Shown: positions 12,985 to 25,970, counted from the stretch's first letter. The stretch is 64,000 bases of DNA from Mytilus trossulus (GCF_036588685.1 NC_086378.1:36247578-36311577); one strand, 5' to 3'. The notes: generated from the letters alone by a model not told the origin. A program made the numbers and translations.

Positions 12985-13205
12985 AAGGTACCAAGATTAA
13001 ACCAGAGGGACACCCAAACTCATAAATCGAAAATAAACTGACAACGCCATGGCTAAAAATTAAAAGGACAAACAGGCAGACAATAGTTCACATGACACAA
13101 CATAGAAAATCAAAGAATAAACAACACGAACCCCAAAAAAACTAGAGGTGATCTCAGGTGCGCCGGACGGGTATGCAGATCCTGTTCTAAATGTGGCATC
13201 CGTCT
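12985..13205 (-). mobile_element. PLE 3'-tail fragment fused to an HHR-unit end
   Basis: Reading the minus strand gives the conserved C-terminal/tail block found also at 17945-18245, 43994-44330 and 36421-36640: TGCCAC..AGAACAGGAT..GC..ACCC..CCGGCGCACCTGAGATCACC and then CCATGGCGTTGTCAGTTTAT. Just left, at 12975-13005, a GTTATCAAAGGTACCAAGATTA stub identical to one end of the HHR unit joins the tail. Confidence 0.6.
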
Positions 13206-13589
13206 AATTCGGTAAACATTTTGTATCAGCAAAGCCTAAAACAACTTTAATACACAAACAAATGATTTTTACTTACTGAATACTTTAAACTAAAAAATAA
13301 AATAATAAAAATAATAAAAATAGCAGAACCAAAACGGGTTATATTGCGAATAGTAACCTCGGATAGGACCTTCCTATTATAATCAGCAAAGTAGCCGATC
13401 CATTGTTGTAAAATACGAATACACTCCATACTTAAAGTTCTTGATAACACCAAAGTTCGTCATTAATGAAAACATGAAAAACTGGCCAGAAGTAGACAAA
13501 AAACAAACACTGTTTATAGTTATTTTTGAGAAGAAAAAAAAGGAAATATTTGTAGTACAGAGTTATTTATATCATAAATAAACAAAAAG

Positions 13590-14910
13590 CGAGCAAAGTG
13601 TATAGCTTCTGGGTAGACCGGACTCTCGGGAAATTTAGATTCTATTTACCGATAATGCCTTTATGAAATATATTTCATGCAAATAACAATGACATATAAT
13701 TCGTTGATAACGTATCTTACCGGAAACAAGTATATAACCTTAGTAAATAAAGACATCAGTAGTAAACCGCTATTAAGTCAAGAAAGATTGAGAGAAATCA
13801 AATTTGGGTTATAAACTAAAACCGAGGAAAACACAACAAGTACATGAAGAAAACAAAGGAACAACAGGAAAACGGAAGTGCAACAAAAACAAGCGCCATC
13901 ATACATAGAAACGATCTATTTGATAACAACTGAAATATTTCTAAAATAGCCTGACTTTGTAAGAAATATAGCTAAAATGACAACACTACATGACAGAATT
14001 ACAGAGCTGAACATTCACCAGAAGAAACTCACAAATAAATAATATAATAGTTGACACACCGCATAACAACAACAAATAGATTCCATCAACGATAGACGCC
14101 ATATAACAGAAACAGTGACACGCTTATGTAACTAACATGCAATCTCGAACTTTATACAATTATTTCCCCTTAAGTAGTAAACAAAGCTATTTCAACGAAT
14201 AATTCAGTGAAAAAAAATACTACAATGAGAAAACGTTCGTTCAATACATAAATAAAGGCAACAATTTTCAAAACTCGTAAATTGGTGAACACAAAAACTA
14301 AATCGGGATAACAACTAAAACTGAGGGAAAACGCATTAAATGTAAGAGGAAAACAACGACACGACATTAAAATGTAATACACACAGAAACGGACTAAGCA
14401 TTAGACAAAATTCGATGAGAATAACAAATATGACATCAAAACCAAATACATGAATTTGAGATAGATATAAGTACCGTGACACGTCTTATAGTAATGTGAA
14501 TTCACACTCAAATATAAGAGAAAACAAACGACACAACGGAAACACAACGTTAAAATGTAACACACACAGAAACGAACTATCATATAACAATGGCCATATT
14601 TCTGACTTGGAACAGGACATTTTTTAAAGAAAAAATGGCGGATTGAACCTGGTTTTGTGGCATGCAAAACATCTCACTTTAATGTCAATGTTAAATATAA
14701 CATTTAAATGACAATATAACATTACAGGACAACAAATAAATAGGAGAACATATTAGTCAATGAGACACATGAAAAATAGCTAAAAAAAGGCACCAGGTTT
14801 AAAATTCAATACGCCAGAAGCGCGCCTCGTCCACACAAGACTTACCAGTGACACCTACATATAAAAAATTGAAAGTCAAACAAGTACAAAGTTGTGCAGC
14901 ACGGCTTGGG
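13590..14910 (-). repeat. repeat block downstream of a PLE copy, with an HHR remnant at its left part
   Basis: The stretch is a patchwork of related blocks. ACACAACATT/GACATTAAAATGTAA.ACACACAGAAACG occurs near 14365 and 14545, and ACAAAATTCGATGAGAATAACAAATATGACATCAAA occurs near 14405 and, changed, near 15510. ORFs across it are low-information. It ends at 14790-14910 in an HHR-related block. It may be the 3' region belonging to the reverse transcriptase at 15590-16885; that link is inferred from adjacency. Confidence 0.45.
14810..14856 (-). ncRNA. decayed hammerhead-like motif
   Basis: On the minus strand the order helix I, CTGGTAA (core diverged), GTC-loop-GAC, GAGG, CGCGCTTC, TGGCGT keeps the hammerhead layout but not the catalytic bases. 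It is a relative of the HHR unit and not an active ribozyme. Confidence 0.45.
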
Positions 14911-15589
14911 TTTTCTGCTTGAAATAAGAACATCTTTATTATTTAGAACAATTTATGCTATTTCAAACAGTAAATTTTTATCAAATGAATATAAATGAAT
15001 ACTTGATAAAACTGAAGTATAAACTAATTACAAAAAAGAAAACCCAGATAAATTACATAAATCAACTAAAAAAAATAGACACACCCGACTTAGTCAAGGC
15101 CTCAGCGCAAAAAGTGAGAGAAAAAAAGTGACGTCACATACGAAGTGGTGAAATGGCACACAAAATTACGTAAAATTTGAAATTCTTAAACAGCACTCAA
15201 AAAATGACGTCACACTTGGAATGACTAAAACTATTTCTCAAAAATAAGATAGAATGAGGATTAATTTAAGATTATATTTGAACTAAAAACTGATATTATA
15301 TTTAATAACAATGAACATTGCAATACTTAATAATAGCAAACTGAGGTAGCAATTAACTATATTATATAGCTATGTCCGGTTTGTTTTGAATCTAACTGTA
15401 AACATAAAACATCGTACAAGTTACGTTGACCAAATCAAATCTAATAGATGAAGGCGGTGATCAATTTTCTTAACCATGACACATGAATATAATAAAAAAG
15501 AAGTCAACACATTTGACAAAATCCGATGAGAATTACAAATATAACATCAAACTAAATACATAAATTCCGGAATCAGGAATAAATCGCGT

Positions 15590-16885
15590 TCGGTAATTAA
15601 AAGATTAGACGACGTAATGACAAACCACAATCTACCATGTGGTAAAAATGTCCTCAGCTATTTTGTTCAAAGACACATCGTATGGATCAATCAATTCGTG
15701 ATGGTGTCCATAAAATTTACGGATTGTCGATTTAAATCTGCCCTCCTCATAACTTTGTTTGGTCAGCTTCTGTGTAAGGAGCACACTCCTGTATATGGAG
15801 TACGTATAGTGTAAACATGCACGAGAATAACGTATTAATTGAGATATTGAGATATGTAAACACCATACGAAGGGGCAGAGGGTATGTTACTGCTGAGAAA
15901 TGGGAAATTGATAATTGGGAAATTGAAATCGTCCCGTTTATCATAGATTTTCGTGTGAAGTCGTCCATCTGCGTCAATATCGAGGAAAAGATCAAGGTAT
16001 GAAGGAGTCCTTCTGGTATCAGTAGTATCCTTAATTTCAAGTTCACTGGGATAAATGAGATGTGCGTATTGACTGAAATATGTGTTATTCAATGAAAGAA
16101 CATCATCAATATATCGGAAAGTAAAATTAAAGAATTTCGCAAGGTGCTTTTTCTTTTTGTCTTTGAGAAGGTTTTGAATGAATTCTTCTGCATACGAGTA
16201 CAAAAACAAATCGACCAGGAGGGGTGAATAATTAGTACCAATTGGAATACCGACTATCTGTTGAAATATAAATCCTCAAAACTCAACAAATATATTGTCA
16301 ATCAAAAATTCAAGCATTTCGATAATACCATTTTCAGTATATTTTCTGGAAAATTCAGTGTGATTCTTCACAAAAATATGAAATGAAAACAAGAAATTTG
16401 TATCTACGATTCCCATTTTTATAGAAAGAGCTCTGTTTTATGAAATGGTGAAGTCGGTCTTTTAACTCAGCATGGGGAATAGTAGTGTATAGCGTAAAAA
16501 AATCAAAAGTTTTTATGTTGCTGCAAAATTGCAAAGATTGTGATAGAAAATTAAGCAGTAGATCTTTCGAATTTTTTAGAATCCACATCTGGTTAACACC
16601 ACTGGTAGAATATATCTCATCACAATATTTTTGAAGCCCATCTTTAACTTTAGAAAAAATAGCAGTCAGTACTTTAGAAAGATGTTTAGTCGAACATTTT
16701 GAAGACCCAGCTATGCATCGTTCTTTATATGGAGCTTTGTGTAATTTAGGTACACATGTACCCAGTATAATGAAGGTAAATTTTCTTCGTTTTCTTTGAT
16801 GTTGATACCAAAAGAAAGAAGGACAGATTGATGATTTTGTAAAATTTCGTCCTTGGTAAATGCCCAAATCTAGACAAATCAATTA
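15590..16885 (-). pseudogene. Penelope-like reverse transcriptase, C-terminal two-thirds, frameshifted
   Basis: The minus strand encodes, in order: PKLHKAPYKERCIAGSSKC (fingers), NQMWILKNSKDLL, FDFFTLYTTIPHAELKDRL (first catalytic Asp region), then after a frameshift near 16355 GIPIGTNYSPLLVDLFLY, FRYIDDVLSLNN (YxDD catalytic motif, intact) and the downstream ELEIKDTTDT..YLDLFLDID and YDKRDDFNFPIINFPFLSSNIPSAPSYGVYISQ. A further shift near 15835 leads to a decayed FYGHHHELID end. In active PLEs the enzyme performs target-primed reverse transcription. The N-terminal part is absent. Frameshifts and stops show that it is dead. The assignment to PLE rather than another RT class rests on the motif string and is fairly secure. 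Confidence 0.75.
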
Positions 16886-17024
16886 GTATCAAATTGCGAA
16901 AATGTTTGATAAAAAACATAGACAAAGAGAAATATCAAGTAGTCTGAAATTGAGAAAAAAGTTTGATAAATTTAATCAAAATATGGCCAAATCTAAACAA
17001 ATGAATTAGTATCAAATTGAGTTG
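16859..17024. repeat. short direct duplication next to the PLE
   Basis: CCCAAATCTAGACAAATCAA TTAGTATCAAATTG at 16862-16896 is repeated with few changes at 16985-17019, about 122 bp later. The duplication starts at the truncated edge of the reverse transcriptase fragment. Confidence 0.5.
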
Positions 17025-17944
17025 TTTTGAGTGCTCATTGTTGTAATTTCGCGTCCTTGAACCAATAAAGCAACATACGTAGAAGTAAATTGTTAATTCT
17101 CAAATGTAACAAAATGGAAGGAAAAAGGGGTTCTGGTATTCTTAACTTTATACACTAGAACATATAACTGCGTTCAATTGGAAAAATTCTCACACATGAT
17201 TTCCGTCCTGTTAAACAGATTCTGACACTTATGTCAAGTACAGTATGACTATTTCAGTAGTTTCCAAGTGACCGTACTTGTGCTAAAAGTACACTGACTC
17301 ATCTTTTGGCGGGAGATCATTTCTCATAAATCGATAGACAAAAACAAATCCCGGATTTGTAATCCGGGTCACAAACCAAAACTGAGGGAAATGCAATATA
17401 TATATTGGTTCACGAGCAAAAAAAATAGAAAACATAAAATATTTTCTTTTGTTACCTGTTCTGACATTGAACTCGGACTTCTTTCAATCTGAGTTTTACT
17501 GTGCATATGATTTGATCAAATCAGTTTTATTGTCAATAATCATTTACAGTTCATTTTTAGCATTTAAATCAAACAAAAAACAACAAAATAATATCAAAAC
17601 AGTATAAAAAGAACAAGATATAAATTTACAATATTACAATATTGATAGCCATGTCATCAAGAGACTTCTGCCTCTCAAAAATGTTGTTAATTTTTATTCT
17701 ACCAGAAACAACTGCAAAATGTTTTGATTTTTTTAAATTATTAACTTTTCTTTAATTTTCTATATATATAATAAAAAGAATACATGAAAAGTTAATCTTT
17801 TAACTATTGTTTGCACATAATCGTACTATTTGATTATACAAAATCATGAGTATATTTGTTTAAATACGTGCAAAGTGAAAACGAAAAAATAAACAAATAA
17901 AAAGTAAAAAAAAACAGTAAAAGACAACTAAGATAAAAGAGTGG
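17025..17944. other. AT-rich DNA, no gene seen
   Basis: A short CCCGGATTTGTAATCCGGG palindrome lies at 17349-17367 beside a CAAACCAAAACTGAGGGAAA block also seen in the 13.8-14.3 kb repeats. Nothing else recognised. Confidence 0.35.
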
Positions 17945-18245
17945 CAAAAGGTACCAAAAATGACATTTAAACTCATGAGTCGAAAGTAAACTGACAACAA
18001 CATGGCTAAAAACGAAAAAGACCAAATGGCAAATTAAAGTATACAAAACCCAATATAAAATACTTAAAATGTGTGTGATATCCGGAGCTACGGAAGGGTA
18101 AGCAGATCCTGATTCATATATGGCACCCATCGTGTTGCTGATATATGAGTACACATCTGGTGATGAGTTTAATTTTGGTAGGTCACATTTGGGGAAAAGG
18201 GGGACTGAAATGGAATTCAATTGAAACATATGTGTCGTCATTTGT
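17945..18245 (-). mobile_element. PLE 3'-tail fragment
   Basis: The minus strand reads a decayed version of the conserved tail: TMGAIYESGSAYPSVAP (compare NTTGATCGAG..P at 36421), followed by the CCATGTTGTCAGTTTACTTTC block. Upstream of it sits LFPKCDLPKL, matching the peptide that follows the RT in other copies. Confidence 0.6.
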
Positions 18246-18589
18246 GGAACATTTATTCAATATCGGTCTATCAAGATAAGTAAAGTTCACCATGATAATT
18301 TTTGTATACCATATTAAGCAAGGGTATATCTGAAGCATAATTATCTTGATAAGTATTATTTGAACCGTCAGGATGATGATTATTAATATCGTATACTACA
18401 AAAATAACAACATTTTATCAAAATACTTGACGGTTGCAACCGTGAGACCTTTTTTCCAAGACGGAAATATGCAACTTTTGACTGCAAGATTTTTCCAGAT
18501 GATTACAAAGGGTCACTTTTTATGTAAAACCCGCTTACACGGCAATAAATAGTACACGTCAGGATCGAATTAGTAATTCCACTTCCATA

Positions 18590-18790
18590 CATTGTTACAT
18601 ATAATTGGAAGCACACAAAAACCCAAAGTATCAACAAAATTTAAAAATGCATCTGTTGTGATGCCATACATGACCACCATATCGTAGAAATAGATATTTA
18701 CGTATATTGGAAGCAATGAAAAACCCAAAGTCTCAATAAACTTTAAATATTCCATATAAGACCACCATATCGTAGAAATACACTTAAATG
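18590..18790. repeat. two-copy tandem repeat, about 112 bp
   Basis: ATTGGAAGCA..AAACCCAAAGT.TCAA.AAA.TTTAAA..GACCACCATATCGTAGAAATA occurs at 18602-18689 and again at 18706-18782. The right copy has lost a short middle part. Confidence 0.65.
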
Positions 18791-19320
18791 TGTTACTCAG
18801 AACCAACTTTTTACACAATAACCTTCCTGTTATGTATAATGATACTGATTGCCATACATTTATTAAGTGCACTATGTACACGTCATAAATGGTCGTTATA
18901 AATATGTGTCAATGTATTCACAAATTTCGTCCTCATTAATGACTTTTTGATATTCTAAATTCACATGGCTTCTCAGAAGACCTCAATGGATAAAAAAATC
19001 CAAGTTTATTATTCAAAGACAAAAATTTTAAAGTTTAATGTTCGAAGAAAAAACGCTTTCTTGTTTTTTTCATGTTAGTATAAATCATGTTATTTTTAAA
19101 TTGCCAAAGATTGAATTTCATTCGTACGTAATGACACGAAGTAGAAATCGGCTGAAATGTATTACAAATATCAGTTATATTTTAATCTTTTATCCACACT
19201 GGGGGTCCAGAACAATATTTTTCAATTGTTAAGGGAGGAAACTTAGATATATCTAGCATGATAAACAAAAAAATGTCATCGGTACTGATAATTCTGAATA
19301 AATTTTATAAACTAGTAATA
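18791..19320. other. no recognised feature
   Basis: AT-rich noncoding DNA; the 64-codon ORF at 19038-19232 resembles nothing I know. Confidence 0.35.
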
Positions 19321-19600
19321 AATAAGAAAATGTGGTATGCGTGTCACTGAATCAACTCTCCAACCAAGTCACAATGTATAAAAAGCTAACAATTAAGATC
19401 AAAGTACGACCTTTAACGCGGATTTAACAATGAAGAGCAAGCTATAGAGGTCCCAAAATGACTAAGTAACAAAATGACTAGTGTAAAACAATCAAATAGG
19501 CAAACCAACGGTCTTATCTATATATAAAAAAACGGGAAACGAGAAACACTTCTGAAACACATAAAAAACGACAATCACTGAACAACAGGCTCTGAACATA
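19321..19600 (+). repeat. rep-C subtype, inverted relative of 6155-6515
   Basis: The order of blocks (AATGTGGTATG, CAACTCTCC, AAGTACGACCTTTAAC, AGAGCAAGCTATAGAGG, AACGGGAAACGAGAAACA, AACGACAATCACTGAA) is that of 6155-6515 read on the minus strand. Confidence 0.6.
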
Positions 19601-20289
19601 TTTTTAATGCTGTATTGTACTTGCAAAATCAACAGCCTGCGAACCTTGTTTCTTTCCAATAAAATGTTTTCGGTCTTTGTTTCTTGTATTTCATTCGCTT
19701 GCTACAAAGTCTCAAATAAAAATTGTATAACTTAACAAAATCTTCTGTCCTATATCCTTGAATTGTGGAATTAATGTATATGAATTTTTAAAATGTTGAT
19801 TGTCAGAAATTACAGTAGTTAACTAAGTCTCTTTATGTTCGCTCTTTATTTATTTTGAACTCATTCCTTGTACAAATAAGGAGATGTGGTATGCATACCA
19901 ATGAGACATTAAAGTTCACATGAGTGAAATAAAGCAATAAAAAAACCTTACGGCTTTCAAAGTTGAAAAAAATCCTATTGTTCCGTTTTTTCAATTTATA
20001 GTTGATGTATTTCCGTTGATTTTGGTTTTGATCAGGATTTGTTTCAGTTAATTCAATTAATGACTAAGTATTGAACAGCTGCATACCACTTTTGCCTTTA
20101 TTTATATTCAGTTTTAAAAGATCACGCGATGAAAATGTGAAACAGTTCAACTAAGAAAACTTAAGCTAAATTTATGACAATTCAATTTACGTAAAACAAA
20201 TATGACATACATGAACATATTCTGTGTTGACTAGAGTTATCATCGATATGCTCATAATAATAAATCAACTGTTAACAAAACTTTGAAAT

Positions 20290-20515
20290 TTTGAAATACT
20301 AAAGCTTTTCTATCTCAGGAATAGATTCCCTTAGCTGTATTTGGCAAAACTTTTTGGAATTTAGTTCATCGATGCTTTTTAACTTCGTACTTTCTTTGGC
20401 CTTTTAAACATTTTTTTTTTATTAGAGCGTCACTAATGAGTCTTTTGTAAACGACACGCGGGTCTGGCGTTAAAATTATAAAATTTCAATACTGGTATCT
20501 ATGATGAGTTTATTT
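20290..20515 (+). mobile_element. decayed HHR unit, subtype 2
   Basis: It contains TTAGCTGTATTTGGCAAAAC, TTGGCCTTTTAAAC, AGCGTCACTAATGAGTCTTT and GGGTCTGGCGT in unit order, ending ATACTGGTATCTATGATGAG. The ribozyme core is changed to CTAATGA and GACA, so it is inactive. Copies of this subtype are at 22545-22790 and 59120-59275. Confidence 0.65.
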
Positions 20516-22544
20516 ATGACATCCTCTGAATTACAGGCAGCCTTCATTGTACAGTTTCTTGAATAATGAAGCGGAGTTGAAAATGTTTGTGAGCGGTTAT
20601 GCTCGCTTGACTCTCTAATGGCTTGTAAGTTGTAGGGGTTTTGCGAATTTCATGGAAAATATAATCATGACATCTGAACCAACGTGTTCTAGAATCCTGG
20701 TAATCACAGTAAAATCTTGACATTATCCACATCTTAAAGTACTTAGCAATATTTTCGAAACCGCAATATATCTCAATGAATATATAAGGTAATATTAAAA
20801 ATAATTTAATACAAGCAAGGTATCATCAATACCTTATACATGTATAACCGAAGAATTCCATGGGGACTTCTGACTGCCGTAATAGTGATTCTAAACAATC
20901 AAACTGATTGTCTCAACAAAATGGAAGTCCATGCTCCCCCTCCCCTAATAAAAAATAGAAAACCACAAACCACATCTGGGTAGGTCTTACAACTTTTCGA
21001 TTTTGTCCCTGTTTGTGAAAAAAAATTAGGGTATGCCCTACATGATTAGAATAAAACTTATTTGAAAATTAAAATGACGCACCCCCCCCCCCCCCCCCCC
21101 TATCTCCATTCCTTGATTCGGTTTTATCTAACGGTTACAATGATACCGCGCGGTGTATTTTAACATTAAAAAAAAACGTGCACGTACAGAGTAAACAAAA
21201 GAAAAGATATAACCATGATTTACATGTGTGTATAAAAAGTGAGTACTTTTCGGTTTACATAACATCGAGATTGGAAAATATAATATTTATAAACCACTGT
21301 TATCTCTTGATTTGTTGATTTTACGTGATTTACTTATTATTTAGCAACAAATAAATCAATAATTAGTTCTTTACTGCTGATGTATAATATATTAATCAAT
21401 CAAATTGTAGGTAACATATAAATGTTCTACCAAACACGCTAACTTTCGATTGATTTTAAATTATTTTTGAAAATTTAAGGTAGCTCTATACTCGTGGCTC
21501 TATAGGTACCTTAGACTTAAGTGTTATCTTAGTTGTTTCATTAGTATAAGGAGTTTTATGCATACCACTTAAGTTTTGTGGGCGTGACTTGAAACAACTA
21601 AGATTTTACTAATAAAATACTTAGTTTAAGATTTTTTTTGCATACCACTTAGATAAAAAGGACGGAGTTTCCTTAAGTTAAGTGTTTACTAAGGAAATTC
21701 TTAACTAAGGCCTTCAAAGCTCTAAATGTTATTTTTTTTGCTTTCATGTACCGCTTATTACCTTTGTGAAACAATTATCGGTAATAGAAGTTAAAATGTT
21801 GACCCCAAAGATTATAATTCAGAGATTCGACATTGACATATATACCTTTGATCAGATAAGATAGGTTCGAAACACATGCATTAAGAAGCAGCAATCAATG
21901 GTTTGAAATGAATGATAAAGACGACCATATAATAGAGAGACAGCTAGTTAACCTATTTGGTTAAAAGAAGGAGACAATGTCAAATGGGAACTCAGAACTA
22001 TAAGTCGAAGAAATAACAGACAAGTTCATAGACGTGTTCACTGTCCATTATTTGTTTCTTACATATATACCCAACAAGGGTGTCTCATACACCCGTATGT
22101 TACAAGGGAGAGAGCTAGACTAAAACATAAAAAGAACGACGAAGCCTGAGACAAAAATGTCTTCGAAACACTTCACAGATAATTAAAAAAAATAATATGT
22201 GTCCCAGTCGAACTTGGGAGCTGCGGAATGGATTATCATATTTCGACGATGAATATTTAAGAAAGTATAAACCCATAAAAAAAAGTACACAAACGAGATG
22301 AATAAAAAAAAAACATAAAATCTGTGATGTATACACACAGAGAATGATGTTGACCGATTTCGCTCCGATATTCAACTGCTGAGATGTGAACAAAAAGATG
22401 AAGCGATCTATAAACGAAACATCAACACTTAGACACAAACGCATTATATAATAACATACACGAATATAAACAATATATATGTGTCTTGTTTATAAGGTAA
22501 GCCCTTAATCGCAGGAGTCTAAAGAATGTGAATAATTAACAATT
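20516..22544. other. intergenic DNA with a poly-C run and a 15-bp inverted repeat
   Basis: A run of about 19 C lies at 21082-21100. ATCTTAGTTGTTTCA (21526-21540) is perfectly inverted at 21590-21604 inside a block where CATACCACTTA occurs twice, possibly a small foldback element. No gene is supported; ORFs at 20544-20732 and 22115-22444 (-) are AT-rich chance reading frames. Confidence 0.4.
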
Positions 22545-22790
22545 ACAAAGCTTTACATTTTTGAAATACTAAGGCTGTTCAACCTCATGAATAAATCACC
22601 TAAGCTGTATTTGGCAAAACTTTTAGAAATTTTTGATCCTCAATGCTCTTCAACTTCGTCATTTATTTGGCCTTTTAAACTTGTTCTTTTATTCGAGCGT
22701 CACTGGTGAGTCTTTTTTAGACCATTAAACGAGCATCAGCTTGCGCAAATAACAATTTTAAATCTTGGTATTACCAATGTTATTTCAACT
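22545..22790 (+). mobile_element. decayed HHR unit, subtype 2
   Basis: It follows the same block order as 20290-20515 (CTTAGCTGTATTTGGCAAAAC, TCCTCAATGCTCTTCAACTT, GAGCGTCACTGGTGAGTCTTT). The second half of the ribozyme (GAAA and GTC) is missing. Confidence 0.6.
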
Positions 22791-23214
22791 GATCGGGCGG
22801 AGCTTATGTTTTAATTCACATAATGACGATCTTTTTGAAGATGTGAGTGATAAGGATGATTGCCGTCAGCATTATTATTGAATTCTTATCACCTATCAGT
22901 TTCACCAAACGCATATACAAAAGAACTCAGTGCATGGTATGGGACGAATAACTGGGCACTTTATTGATGAGGTTTTCCTCAAACTTCTGTCTACAGATGG
23001 ACTGGTCTTAAATTAGCGAATTTATTTAACCCCGCACAGTCAAGTGAAATAAATCTAGTAATATCGATAATGAATTTATTAAACAGAGATCTTCAAAGGT
23101 CTGCTATAAACACTAAATTCCAAAGACTCAATTTAACAAAACAATCTTTGAAAAGATAATTATTAAACCGGTTCCGAACATGCGACTAGCATACGAACAT
23201 GTGGGTTGGCTTAT

Positions 23215-23275
23215 AGTTATCAAAGGTAACATGATTATAATTTAATACGCCAAACGCGCGTTTCGTCTTACTAGA
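23215..23275 (-). mobile_element. HHR-unit stub
   Basis: GTTATCAAAGGTAACATGAT..TAATACGCCAAACGCGCGTT followed by TCGTCTTA stops abruptly in the middle of the ribozyme helix II, so only one end of the unit is present. Confidence 0.55.
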
Positions 23276-23739
23276 GAAAACACCACAAGCGAAATAAGTA
23301 TCTACTTTATACGTTAAATGTTACTTAACAATGGTTATTTGTACGTAGGAAGCGTAAACTTCATGTTATTTATACCTTCCAAACGTCATTTCAACATACA
23401 TTATACATATGAAAGTGAAAATTTTTAATTTTCCCAAAATCATTTTTAGACCGTTAAACAGATGAAAACGTATACATGTATTAATCACTGACTTTGCATA
23501 CGTAAGATGGTAAGTCGTCGATTGGTTTTTTTTTCACAGTAGGCTAAAAAATACGATTTGTATAGATAGAATGAAATCTATCAGTTTCTTTTTTTGATAC
23601 CTTTTTTTCAAATTGATTCCGGTGAAGACGACATTTGTATCTTTACAGTTGTTATGTTAATGTGGAATGTTATTTATCAACCGATGAACACTTATTTAGA
23701 TTACTAGAAGATCTTTGTAGAGTCTCCAGTCTCTGTTCG

Positions 23740-24060
23740 TTCTTCCCTCAAGCAACAGCAGCAGCAGTATAACTACTTAGTAAGTGAAATGAGAACGACA
23801 AAAGCTGCAGGAGCATTAAAAACAGTTTATTGAAAAAATCTTAAAATGAGCATTTTAAGCAGCAGCAACAACAACAACGCTCTATCCTCAAGTAGCGGCA
23901 GCAACAAAACACTCACAAGAAGGTAGTGAGCACAAGATCTGTAGAGGAAGTAAAAGCATTACATGGAAACACCTTGTATATGACTCAACATGAAGCAACA
24001 GCAGCAGCGACAATACTTTAAAGTGTGAAATAAGCACTACTACACTAGGCCGATATTTAA
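23740..24060. repeat. CAG/CAA-rich imperfect repeats
   Basis: AAGCAACAGCAGCAGC-type clusters recur at 23752, 23860, 23897 and 23993 with partly similar sequence between them. There is no continuous ORF of convincing length. Confidence 0.45.
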
Positions 24061-24124
24061 TAACACAACCTGAAAACGTCACAGAAAGCATCCAAATTAG
24101 AATTTTAACCTATCAATGCAAATA

Positions 24125-24262
24125 AAAAGATGTGGTGTGAGTGCCAATGGGACAATTCTACATCCTAGTCAAGTTCATATATGAATTTGAGAACGCGGAC
24201 CTTATAGAAAGCATGCCAACCCGTAAAGCCCTGTCTCGTAGTTGTACCGTTATAACTAAACT
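24125..24262 (+). repeat. rep-C 5' fragment
   Basis: AAAGATGTGGTGTGAGTGCC AATGGGACAATTCTACATCC matches 53600-53650 closely. Confidence 0.6.
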
Positions 24263-25384
24263 CCGAACATTGATCGATTCTGTTCCGGAACTACTTTAAT
24301 TTAATGAAGAGTTGGTCTGAGCTGGAACTGCCAGTGATTTTGAATTGTAACCCAAAATTAAAAAAAAAGCCTAGAACTATTTTTATACAAATCTACCCAT
24401 CCGAGAAGTTCAGAACCAAAAGGGCGGAAAGATGTTGGAAACTCCCAATTGGCACTCCAGGGACGATAAAGAAACTAACCGTTTTCTACAGATTCAATTT
24501 AGTTTCGCGAAATGTTACACAATTCTGAAGCGCAAATTCAATGCATGATTTCTCGAAAAAAACTTTTAAAATTAAGTGATGCGGTTAGTATTCCTATCAT
24601 GGTAGACCAGTTGCCGCATCACAATGTAAGGAGTATATTCAAATCACTTAATGTCATACATCTGATATTTCAGGAAGCTACCATTTGATTTTAGGGGGCG
24701 GGGGGAGTGTTGGGCTACGATAAAAAAAAAGTGCTGTCCTGCATTTTTATTTTTCACTTAATTTTGTCCTGGTCTTTTTTCTGGCCAGTTGCTCATCCTG
24801 CCTATTTTCTATCGAAACTCATGTCCTGTATTTTTTAAGACAAAATTTCTGTCCTGTCTTTTTTTTTAGAATTTTATCCAACCGGAACTTGTACAACCTT
24901 ATCTAAAAAATCTATTGATGAAACAAATGTTTTAAGCTCTTTGATGAAACAAATGTTTTAATCTCATAGATAAAATCCGTTTACATGGTGTCAACAAAGG
25001 GGAAACATCGATGTTCATGGTATGAAAGGGTCAAAAGGGGATATAAATAAAACGTATAGATCACAGAAAACTATTTCTTATAGGAAATTGTTGTTTAAAA
25101 ACAAATTCCATTCTTGCTTCGTATCACTATAGTTTCCAATTAATTCTTATCTTTCAAGTTCGTAATCCAGTCGAAGCTATATAAGTTAAAGCGACTTTAC
25201 GACAACAATTACATGAACCGTCGATGAATTGTAGTCTAGGCATTTTATCTGCAACATAGTATTATGCATTTTCTACACAAAATGTAAAGCTCTGAATCGA
25301 CTCAGTTTTGAAGAGACCAATAATTTTGATAGACTCATTTTTTAAAGATAATTAAAAAATATTAAAATCCTAATTAATGTACAA
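24263..25384. other. noncoding DNA with small tandem duplications
   Basis: A 27-bp direct repeat (TTGATGAAACAAATGTTTTA) lies at 24914-24961. Repeated TGTCCTG boxes in a T-rich context lie at 24730-24865. The ORF at 24304-24528 is basic and shows no family features. Confidence 0.4.
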
Positions 25385-25605
25385 AAAATGAACGAAAAAC
25401 AAATATGTAACACGGCACCAAACGACAACCACTGAATTACAGGCTCTAGTCTTGGGGGACAGGCACATATGTACGTAAAACGGGGTTAAACATGTTAGCG
25501 GAGTCCCAACCCTCCCCCTAACCTGGAACAGTGGTATTATAGTACAATGTAAGAACGAAATGTAAAAATCATTTGAAAAAGGCTTATCTGTAGATATTCG
25601 GTCTC
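25385..25605 (+). repeat. rep-C 3' half
   Basis: It runs from AACGAAAAACAAATATGTAA through AACGACAACCACTGAATTAC, CGGGGTTAAACATGTTAGCG and CCCTCCCCCTAACCTGG to AAAAATCATTTGAAAAAGGC, matching the corresponding part of 45780-45884 and extending beyond it. Confidence 0.65.
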
Positions 25606-25889
25606 CACAGTATTTCATGTACCTTTTGGGAACCTACAAATATATTTGCTATTCTCTTTATATCATAGCAACGTTATGTTACATATTTATATATGGCGTT
25701 TAAAGCCAAAACGCAAAGATATGCTGATTAAGTTTAACTTAAGTTAATTAAACCAAATTTATTTGTGTGGTACTTGTGCTTAATTAGCTAAAAAACATTT
25801 TGTTGATTGATAAAGAGCGTTACTCATCTAGTGTGAACTTGTTATACAAGTTCCTGACCTGTGCAGTGGAGCTGTAGGAGACTTTATTA

Positions 25890-25934
25890 TATTTGTTTGT
25901 CTGTCTGTCGGGTGGTCTGTCTGTCTGTCGGGTG

Positions 25935-25970
<36 letters not shown>

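Noticed and set aside
15120..15220. Two TGACGTCA sites as a cAMP-response promoter
   Set aside because: The palindrome occurs twice (about 15130 and 15204), but no gene starts nearby; chance or repeat-derived.
15617..16002. Plus-strand ORFs of 61-65 codons
   Set aside because: Antisense to the PLE reverse transcriptase.
21082..21100. Poly-C run as a functional site
   Set aside because: A homopolymer of this length is common in such DNA and may be a sequencing or assembly feature.
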